64,000 nt of DNA from Sipunculus nudus (Eukaryota > Annelida > Sipuncula > Golfingiida > Sipunculidae), in contig CM049315.1 of the NCBI GenBank assembly GCA_026874595.1, positions 19,675,664 to 19,739,663 on the forward strand. Direction: 5' to 3'. Below, piece by piece: positions 26,150-36,887 of the stretch. How positions within the stretch are numbered: position 1 is the first letter of the stretch; the number at the start of each line of letters is the position of its first letter. The position numbers and the translations under genes were made by a program. The notes under the pieces are model-generated. The model saw only the letters and a program-made list of their open reading frames with translations. It was not told where the DNA came from and did not search any database.

Positions 26150-29100
26150 GACATTTGGTCTACTTTATAACTATGAAATCGGCGAGACCGCGGATTGTAT
26201 ATTTATAATCAGAAGTGTAATTGTTTCTTAATGAGGTTTATTGAGGCGATATCAACAAAATATTCGTACTAATTTAGCTGGATATATTGTTACTGTGCTA
26301 AAGGGTTATCGTCGGCCATAACTAGACAGCGAACCTGAAATATAGGGCTTGTCCTCATGGTCACTGGGATACCATTTGTAATGAGCAAGTACGATCCGCG
26401 CGACACCTGGCGCCAGTTTTCTTATGTAAGATTAAAGTGTAGTTCTTATGAGAATAAGCCAAAGACCAGAAGACTTGAGCCTCAGTTTACGGACTAAATT
26501 TTTATCGGCTACCGTTGGAAGTTTTGAATCCTTAACTTCAGCTTAATTTATTTTATTGAAATATATTCGCGATCAGTTTCTTGTGTTTAAAAACCAGAGC
26601 ATATGAACGAGCTCGGTTGTCTATTGGCGAACTCAGTGACCTAAACTCGGGGTCACGTGCTAACAACAGTATGAACATTTGGAATGCACGCAATTTTCGT
26701 TGCAATGCTTTCTTTAACAACATCAAGACACTGAGCAGCCAGCCATACAGTAGATAAAAGGACCACATAGCAGATCTAGTGAAACCGAGCTGTATACATA
26801 CATCCGTAAAGGTTGCCGATTATAACACTTGTTGTGCAAATGTGCAGCAAAATCAGGTGTCCTTAGTTAAGGTGCAATGGGCCACAATGACACTTATATA
26901 AATAGATTTTCTACTCTACAGTAGTTGCACTGATAAAAAGCATTTGTTAACATGTCCTTGAAAGATCTAAGCACTTTCATGAGAATTATCCTCTATAAAC
27001 TTACTGTATTTAATAAGTAAATAGCGTGGCTGTGACAGATTGTGACATACTTAAAGATGGGAGGAGACTCCTTCAGTACAGTGATTTCTTGTTCACTATT
27101 GCCATCATAAGAATTCACACAAGTACCTTCACTACATTTGCGTTACTTTAATGTACACGTATTGACGTGTGTAAGTACCTTCACGACATTTGCGTTACTT
27201 TAAGTACACATATTGATGTGTGTAAGTTCCTTCGCGACATTTGTGTTACTTCAATGTACATGTATTGACGTGTGTAAGTATCTTCACGACATTTACGTAC
27301 GTTACCTAAATGTACATGTATTAATGTGTGTTGCTGTTTCATATGCTTGTGTGTCTTTATATATTAATGTTATGCATTTCACCTTATACTATATATTCGG
27401 ATTTATTGTCTGACATGTGAGACACAACACGAAAGCAATTAAATGTGTTTAAATATTAAGTTTTAATTAAAACACACGTCACTGTCAGACTGATATAAAC
27501 GATGCACTGGTGTTTCGCATGTTTCACTTTATTTCTCCTTATTACATGAATATGTTATTACTATCAAAGTTGTTTGTGCATGTTTGTGCTAGAATTTCTT
27601 GTACATTTTTCGACATATCTAGAACTTTGACACATTGGTACAAAAGATAGCGCTTACATTGATAATTAGTTTTTTTTATGAAATGCCAAACAATATTTGG
27701 TCTTTATTGTTAATTAACTACCGGCGGCTTTATTTATGCAAATAAACAAAAAAATTATAAATTGTATGGATAGTACTTAAATGTAATTATGGTTATTGAA
27801 TTTCTACTGCGTACTTAAAACTTTTGAGTATATGCCTGCAGGTGCAATTTTCGCGAAGAAATTTCTATTCTATTTAACAAGTATAACGTTAGAGGGAAGA
27901 AACACTTTTGAAATATAAGAGTGTAATTAAGAGTGCGTCGTTTAAAAAAGATGAGCTTAGTCCATGCCTTTTATTAACATTTACATGAGTATAGTTATAG
28001 GAATGCAAAGTGTGTTGCCATGTTGTATTTCAAGCGTGAAACTAAAAGCGCTCAGGGTGTACAGAGGCATCTCGTATCATGTTATTCATTAAACGAGCGG
28101 CTGTCAAACCAGGCACGTCAAGACTTTACTTCTGGCATGACGGCGATGGCACAGGAAAAACACAAACAGATCCTTCATTCATAACACACGCGCGGCTGCC
28201 AAACCATGTCCGTAAAAGGTTATACGTTTCATTACCAAAACCGAACAAAGAACACATGTATAAAGTATTGTGACATCTCCTTCAGACGAGAGTACATAAA
28301 TTTCATTGTAAATGTGAATAAAGCGGTGCGGTGGAAAACATAAGCTATTCTTTCTTATTCGTTAAAGACCTAAATGGACGTGTCTTAAAGTAAAATTACA
28401 GAGTAGGAAACATTTAAATGTTTATAATTCCTTTTATTTGGCCTATAGAAGTTATACCTCAAATTTGTTGTACATGTATTTGCAAAATTTGATTTAAAAT
28501 CAGGACTTGGACAAAAAAGGTACAGTCTCATTTCACTTATAATAATTTATATATTACTGTTTAAAGCGAACAGACAATGTAGAGTTTACCAGGAGACAAA
28601 ATTAATGAGGATTTTTATTTTGTTGACGCTTGTTCGGTTCTTGACGTAAGATGATTTAGACGTAACCTAATGATCTGTCAGTTATATATAAAAACCTAAA
28701 ATACCATGGCCTTCACTGTATGCTTTTTTGTGTTTCTTTTATCTTTTCTTTGAAGTGGTAAGATATATCACAAAACAAGGGTGTACTTGAAATAAAATTC
28801 TTGAACACACACGTATAATTAAATATAGATAAATATTTGCTTGAAATATTTATTCTCTGAATTCTTTAATCAGGTAAATTATATGTCTCATGTGTATATT
28901 GTTTCTATTCACATTTCTTACCATATATTTCTTTGACAATGCTATAATTGATTATTGTTAGTATTCCCTGTTGACAATCTTTCTGTCTCTAACTTGAGTT
29001 CCACCTTTCTATAAGCTCGCCAGGCACTACATGTGGTTACTGACCTGAGCCGACATAAAATATACCGTGAGTGTATGTTATAAAGTCGGGTTTACAAAGT

Positions 29101-32100
29101 TTATCTCCATGCCTATACATGATTAAATTTTTTTTTCATATCAGCAAGATCAAGATAATGGGGCATAGTAGTTAATTACGCATGAATTTTATTGAAAATA
29201 TGCTGTCTTGACTTCAAAACGTAAAAAAATACATGATTGTTAGTAAATAAGTTGGTTTTCGTCAGTCCGGCATATTATCATTACTTAATCAAGTCGTTAA
29301 TCAGATCATATATAGAGATATCATTGAGATATTGTCTCATCTGTTCATCTGTATATAATTCACTCACTGTTGGAATTTTTTGGGTCAACTCACTCTAAAA
29401 CACGGAGAAAACATGTACGTCTTAGTTGTTTCTTATCAGTTTGAAGATCTGTTTCGCTCAGCTGATGAGTTACACCTGTCTACCCAAATAAAATGGCTGT
29501 TATATTAATGACCCTAGAAATCATCAGTTACAGTAATGCTTCAGTGAGCAGGCACTTTCTACTGCGCTCAGTAACACTGAAGTTTAGTACGGTGTTATCG
29601 TTATAAATAATCAGTAACATAAACATCTTAACGTGTTATTCCTTAATTATTCATTGCTTTCGTAATTCGTTTTTATCCATTTTTTCATGACCTAGATAGT
29701 CCAGGCTATATCTTCAGGCCTTGATCGTATTATGTTTATGAAGTGGCATTCCTCACACGGTGTCAACATCTCTTTAAACATCTCTTGCAAACTTGTACTT
29801 CTGCTCAAGTCCACTGAAAATATTTCTACATGCATTATGTACTTGGCAGATTCAGAGGTATTTGAACTTGTACTCAATGAAGACCCCTATGGTTCACTTA
29901 CACAGGGGCGGATCCAGGATTTAGGAAAAGGGGGGTCCAACCCAGGAGACCAATGAAAATCCTATAAAAAGGTCATCAGATCTGGAAAAGGGGTGGTCCA
30001 GGCCGCAAAATTACGTCTAAAACCCCCTAAAAGAGGTTGCTTCGGATGAAAAGGGGGGGGGGGGGGGTGTCCAGGGGGTCCGGACCCCCTGGACCCCCCC
30101 CCCCCCCGACCCGCTTCTGCTTACATGAGGACCATTATAGACCTTCGCCACTGTATTTAAACATTATGTACGTATTTACTGCAGTGTTTGTAAGAGAATA
30201 TCAAAAAAGAATCTAAGGTACTATTAGCAGAAAACATAATATATTCACTGAAAGCGATGTCCTTTGAAAGATTTGAATAAATAAACGATGCGTGATAGTG
30301 TTCTCATAGTTTGGGGTATTTTATATTCTTAAGATATTGTAACTATGGCAACTGTAATTTATGGCAACATATTGGCCTATTGGTCCATCATTTGTTTGTT
30401 AAAATCGGTTTTCACTATAAATTTCAAATGTTTAATTTTCATTGGGTTCACTGTTATAAGCTTGTAGAAGTTAGTAGGAATAATTTTATTCAGAGCTTAA
30501 TTGTATTGTTCTTTTAATATGATCAAACCTGAATAAGTAGATGAGAATGAAAATAATCACGTGATCCACCAGTTCACAGGTAGCTAATTAAAGGATAAAA
30601 GTGTGAATCCATGTAATGCAGATCTTTTATCAGTGTGAACCATTTAACTAAGTGCACACAGTTGATATAGACGTCACATAGCACAGAGGCATCATTAGCA
30701 CCTAAACCGGTGCAAAAAGGCCACTTTGAGCAAAATAAACAGCAAAACACGTCGCCTTTTAATCAGGGTATATAGCGCTTTTTACAGTCGGTCTGAGCGT
30801 TTCCTCATTCCTGTTACGGAAATACGTGTAAAAACTCAAGATATTATATGCATTTTGAACTTGAAATTGCATGCTGTAGAATTTATTTCTCAGAAACTTA
30901 GATTGTCATAAAATTGTTAAATATTTGAAATTTCGATTCGAATATTTTTGGTCTGTTATGGCAGTCATTGAGTAAGACATTCCTATTTTCTTCAACAAAA
31001 TAAAAGAAACACTATATATAAATGCAAACTCTGACGCTCGATTTTCCTAAATTGGAATAAGTTCACCACAGGCAAAATTCCAGCCACCATGGTTACAATC
31101 TTCACCACAGTTGTAACTGGGTTAATTAAACTGTGATATATTATCATGACTCTTCTTTGAATCTCATTAACATAGAAATTTGGATAATTATATCCGTCAT
31201 TGGATTGTTTTTTTTTAAATTATTTTACATGGTTCATAGTTTGTGGACAATAGCGGCACATAAAAAAAACTAAAGTGAAACTGCTGAAAGTAAAACTTAA
31301 TTTATGCAATATACATGAAATGAATATTTAAAACAAATCACTAGCAGATCTGACTGTTTTCTACTGTAAAGGAACGTTCATGATGGCTTGTGGGACTTTG
31401 TGTTTACTTTTTTAACTAGGTTTTGTTTTTCTTTGCCTGACTTTGCTTTCTGATTCGAAGGAGCATTCTTTGTGCCGTATCTGATCTGCGTGGTCGTTGG
31501 AGGTATTCCTCTGACGTTGTTTTTTTTCAGGAGCGTTCTTGTGCCGTATCTGCTCTGCGTGGTCGTTGGAGGTATTCTTAAGATGTTGTGTTTTCTGTTT
31601 TTTCAGAAGCGTTCTTAGTTCATTATCTGATCTGCGTGGTTATTGGGGACATTCCTCTTATGCCCTTCTCACACTGGCGTGAAATGACGCGGGCCTAGTG
31701 GCGCTAACTTCAACGCCAGTTATCCCAAGGGGTTAACCCGGGTCATCGCCAGTAACCTCACTACTCTCCCGGTCTATGCCAAGTTTTGGGAATGTTCAAA
31801 AAGTTTCACTTTTAGCGCCTAAAGGCGCATGTCAACGCCAATCATTTTGTGTCATCGCCTATCTTCGCAGGTCAACGCCTAAAAAAAAAACAGGCTAAAT
31901 CCTCCAACGTGTCTTCGTCGTACGTGTCCAAGGACTAATCCCACCCAACAGGCAAAACAAATGACATCGCAAGCAATAGAAAACAGCAAAAAAATGACAA
32001 TATGTATTATAAGCGCCAGACGCCGATCTGAATTTGCGCAGACGATCGCGTATGCGCGAGCGCTAACATTAACCCCTGCCAACGCCTATAAACGCGAGTC

Positions 32101-35100
32101 ATAGCATTCAATCTTATGGTATGCGTTGACAGGCGTTCGCTGGCGTTAAAAAAGAAGGCGAGTCAACGTGGATTAACTCCATATTATGCGATGACTGGCG
32201 CAAATTTAGGCTTTGACCCACGTTGACTTACGTAAATTAATGCCAGTCATCCCCAACCAACACTATGACTACTTTCCATGGCGTAATAAACGGCGCTAAC
32301 TGTGAGATAACAGGCGTTGAAGTCAGCGCCACTAGGCGCGCGTCATTTCACGCCAGTGTGAGTAGGGCATTACGTTGTGTTTTCTGTTTTTCAGGAGCGT
32401 TCTTGGTGCCGTATCTGATTTGCGTGGTTACTGGGGGCATTCCTCTTACGTTCTGTTTTCTGCTTTTAAAAGGCGTTATGGTGCCGTATCTGATCTGCGT
32501 GGTTATTGGGGCATTCCTCTCACGTTGTGTTTTCTGTTTTTCAGGGGCGTTCTTGGTGCCGTATCTGAATCTGGGTGGTTATTCGGGGCATTCCTCTTAC
32601 GTTCTGTTTTCTGCTTTTCAGGAGCGTTCTTGGTGCCGTATAAGATCTGCGTGGTTATTGGGGGCATTCCTCTTACGTTCTGTTTTCTGCTTTTCAGAGG
32701 CGTTCTTGGTGCCGTATCTGATCTGCGTGGTTATTGGGGGCATTCCTCTCACGTTATGTTTTCTGCTTTTCAGGGGCGTTCTTGGTGCCGTATCTGATCT
32801 GCGTTGTTATTGGGGGCATTCCTCTTACGTTGTGTATTCTGTTTTTCAGGGGCGTTCTTGGTGCCGTATATGATCTGCGTGGTTATTGGGGGCATTCCTC
32901 TTCCGTTATGTATTCTGTTTTTCAGGAGCGTTCTTGGTGCCGTATCTGATCTGCATGGTTATTGGGGGCATTCCTCTTACGTTATGTTTTCTGTTTTACA
33001 GAGGCGTTCTTGGTGCCGTATCTGATCTGCGTTGTTATTGGGGGCATTCCTCTTACGTTGTGTATTCTGTTTTCAGGGGCGTTCTTGGTGCAGTATCTGA
33101 CCTGCATGGTTATTGGGGGCATTCCTCTTACGTTATGTTTTCTGTTTTTCAGGGGCGTTCTTGGTGCCGTATCTGATCTGCGTGGTTATTGGGGGTATTC
33201 CTCTCTTCTTTATCGAGGTCGCCCTGGGACAGTTCATGTCAGAAGGCGGCATCAAGGCATGGAACCTCGTACCTGTCTTCCAGGGTTTGTCCATCACTAA
33301 CATAATGGTTAATCCGATAAAAATAAGGGTAGGTTGTTAATATACAGCCCTCCCGTTTACCCCTACAGGAGCTGAAAACAGACAACTCGAATAAGATTTT
33401 AACGCTAACATTTTACAAACCAGTAGTCTTAATTTCTTTAAAATAATAATGCAAATTTACAGAGTACTTTATATTTTTTTATAAGTGTTCTTACATGATT
33501 TTCTCTATAAATATAATAGGTTGTTTTTTTTTCTATGTTTTTGGTCCAAAATATTGATGAATTTGTTGTTGTTTTATCATTATTGAAAGGTAAATTAATC
33601 TGATGGAATCATTGGAATAAGATCATGACACTTTATATTAAATACTTGCTTGGTTTGTATATTTTCACCAATGAATCCAGTATGGGCCTGTTTTAATAAG
33701 TATAAAAGAATAAGAATTAGGCGTATGGGATAAATCATTTTACAATAAGCCTTACATTTTCTGAAGATGCTTTAGCGTTAGAATATCAATTGGTATGACA
33801 GCAAATATTTCAGGGAATCGTATACGTTCATTGTTTCAGTGTGTAAACATGTAAAGTTGGACCAGGAAATTAACTTTTGTTACAAATGCTTTAAGTAGAA
33901 CTGTTTCATGTTGATATTTCATTATAGTCAACGGTCATATTATTTGGCATCGTTCTTACTAAAGAAACTTGTTGAGGGTTATTTGTTGTTAATTTCTCCT
34001 TAAATCGCTATTTGATTTTTTTTAAGAGAAGGGCAATTTAATATGGAAAAAAAATCAATAAATATTTTGTAGAACAAAGCTTATTTCAACGAATTAAAAA
34101 TATTTACTTGAAACGGTATATAGATAAATGAAACAAGTATTCAGCTGGTACAGCGTTAAGTTGATCACATTAGACTATAGTTCATCGCTGTCAAATAACT
34201 TTACCATCTAAAATGAGTCGTAGCTTTATCAGAATGTAATTCCATTTCTAGGTATCGGATTTGCCACGACGGTGATCGTGTTTTTCCTGAACTGTTACTA
34301 CAATGTCATTTTGGCCTGGGCGTTCCATTACTTCGGGTCGTCCTTCACCTCCGAGTTGCCCTGGATCAAATGCGGTAACTGGTGGAACACAGACGCGTGT
34401 ACAGATTTCACGCAGAAAGGCAACGCCACAAACGTCACAGGTCTGATGACTACCGTCGCTACTGCCGCCGCTACCAACGCCAGCAATGTTACCAAACGCC
34501 TCGACGCTACGACTGAGTACTGGGAGTGAGTACCTTAAGTTTAACCACAACATTAGCGACACCTGTCTGTCAAGGTTGACAATGAATATTCGGGTTCATT
34601 ATATCGACAAGCAAGGATATAATTTGTTATATAACAAATGTTTAAACATAATAAACTTTCTTTCTCATTATTGGCTTGGTTCTAGTCGGAAAAAGGGTGG
34701 CTGCAAACTGCGAAATAATGATTTTCTCGATATTTTCTCGAATAACAACATTTGTTTTGGGCATCATCATCGATACTCGTGTCTGTGTATTGATAAATAT
34801 ATTAGTGTGATACATCGTTGTATCACACTGACGATACATCGTTGTATCACGCTGACGATTCATTGTTGTATCACACTGACGGTACATCGTTGTACCACGT
34901 TGACGATACATCGTTGTATCACGCTGACGATACATCGTTGTATCACAATGATGATACATCGTTGTATCACGCTGACGATACATCGTATCATGCTGATGAT
35001 ACATCGATGTATCACGCTGACGCTACATCGTTGTATCACACTGACGATACATCGTTGTATTACGCTGACGATACATCGTTGTATCACACTGACGATACAT

Positions 35101-36052
35101 CGTTGAATCAAGCTGATGATACATGTACTGAAAGTATGGCACTACTGTTTATGTGAGAGCATCATTTTACTGTTCAGTCAACTTTGAGTCATTACCTTTT
35201 AATGAAATCAGGTTCTACATTGCTTCATAATTCATGGAAAGCCTTCTGTCAAAGGACATGTAGTTAACGACATATAGGGAAATCCACCTCCCGCGATACT
35301 GCATCTTTTAAGTGGCCTGTCAGTTTGTTTTGTTGACCGAGCTCCTTCGTTGCATCTTAGCAGGAGCAGTCTAATTCACTACAATCACAAACTGAAGAGT
35401 TTCAAATGTTTCACATATTTTCCTCAAGCATATGATGATGGGAGGAATGATTTCGATTCTGAGCTGTTCTACCAGCATATACATGTTATAAGAAGATGCG
35501 TATGAAGAACAAGCACAGTGCGCATGCTCATGGAATAGGATTAAGAATTGTCATTGAAAAAAATAACGTTTTCAATAACAATATCTGACATAAGATGGTA
35601 TTAAAACGAGTTTAAGAGATTAAATTCAAATGAAATGAGTCATTCATAAACATATTCAGTACTAAACACCAGAGAAAATCAAAGTGTCATTTTTTACCAA
35701 CAGTTACTTTTCATTCACTCATGTTTCTGCTGGCCAGTCATTTCAAGGTGGGACTCACAAAGGTAAAAAGAATGTGACTTAGGAAATAAATACGGCGCCG
35801 CACAACCCCTTGAGCAACGGATGTGACAGGGGTTTCCACAGCTGCTCTCTAATTTACAGCATGGCAGTTGGCACGGCGGTCTGTGTCAAGGGGCCTTTTA
35901 ACTACGCCATTATAACAGGGGCATAGCCAGGATTGAGGGAGGGGAGGGGGCCATGATCAGTGGCGGATCCAGAAATTCGAAAACGGGGGGGGGGGGGGGG
36001 GGGGGGCGCTAATATGTGTGAAATGGCACTATGAAAACTGTTATATATACAA

Positions 36053-36090
<38 letters not shown>

Positions 36091-36838
36091 TATTATTATT
36101 ATTATTACTATACGTTATATATTTTAGTGTATGAAAATATATATATTTTTTTTATTTTCAATTATGAACCAATTATGAACCAATTTTTTAAATATACAAT
36201 GTAAAGAGGACATTTTGAGGCAATTTTCACAAAAATATGAGGATGTTCTGTTCCCTTATGTCTTTGCGTTATGTAGTCAAACTGTAGAGAGGTTCGATAT
36301 TTAATATTTATATTGCTTCAAAATCAGAATATAAAATTTCAGTCATTTCCAAACAAGTCAATGGCGCATAGGCGCAATTACTTTTGTAACTTGCAAAATA
36401 TTATCTTTCAAATGTAATGCTCGTAGTGAAATAACTCATAAGTTAAATTCTTATGTTAAACTTTGCATTTAACCGGGTTCCGTGGTCTCGACAGCACACA
36501 GGACTCTTAAGAGCACAGATCGCGAGTTCGAGTACCGGTATCACCAGGGGAGCCGTGAGACTGTTCATGGTCGACCACAACCAGGGCCCGGTGCTCGATC
36601 GATCTGCAGTTGTTCTGCAGCTGTTCATAAATATCCTTATACTCAACTTATAAATTTGAAAGTAATAAACTGCAGATAACTTAAATAAAGTCAAATTGCT
36701 TATTAATAATTAGAAATATGAAAAACTAAAAATCGCGAAAATCGGAAATTAGATAAATGAGAGATACTGCAGCTCGACGGGGGGCCGCGCGCCGAAGGCG
36801 CCCCCTCTGGATCCTCCACTGATAGCAAAGGCAATTTA

Positions 36839-36887
<49 letters not shown>

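Larger units (their letters stand above)
8855..33152 (+). other. SLC6 intron 1 (24.3 kb)
   Basis: Phase-1 intron from GTAGGT to CTGTTTTTCAG, by far the largest in the gene. It is filled with mobile-element remnants, tandem repeats and microsatellites, itemised separately. Between these, in about 11500-13000, 20000-22500 and 27500-29800, I see only AT-rich sequence without recognisable coding matches. Confidence 0.85.

Noticed and set aside
32265..32873. 202-codon open frame with repeated [12 protein letters not shown] segments, suggesting a membrane protein
   Set aside because: It is the 76-bp array read through successive phases and includes intronic acceptor sequence; only the last module is coding.
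34486..35106. 206-codon frame with ITLTIHRC repeats, plus antisense frames over the same place
   Set aside because: The 24-bp minisatellite is a multiple of three, so frames stay open on both strands; the frame begins in exon 3 sequence out of phase.
34809..35130. CRISPR-like array
   Set aside because: Units are contiguous with no unique spacers, in a eukaryotic intron.
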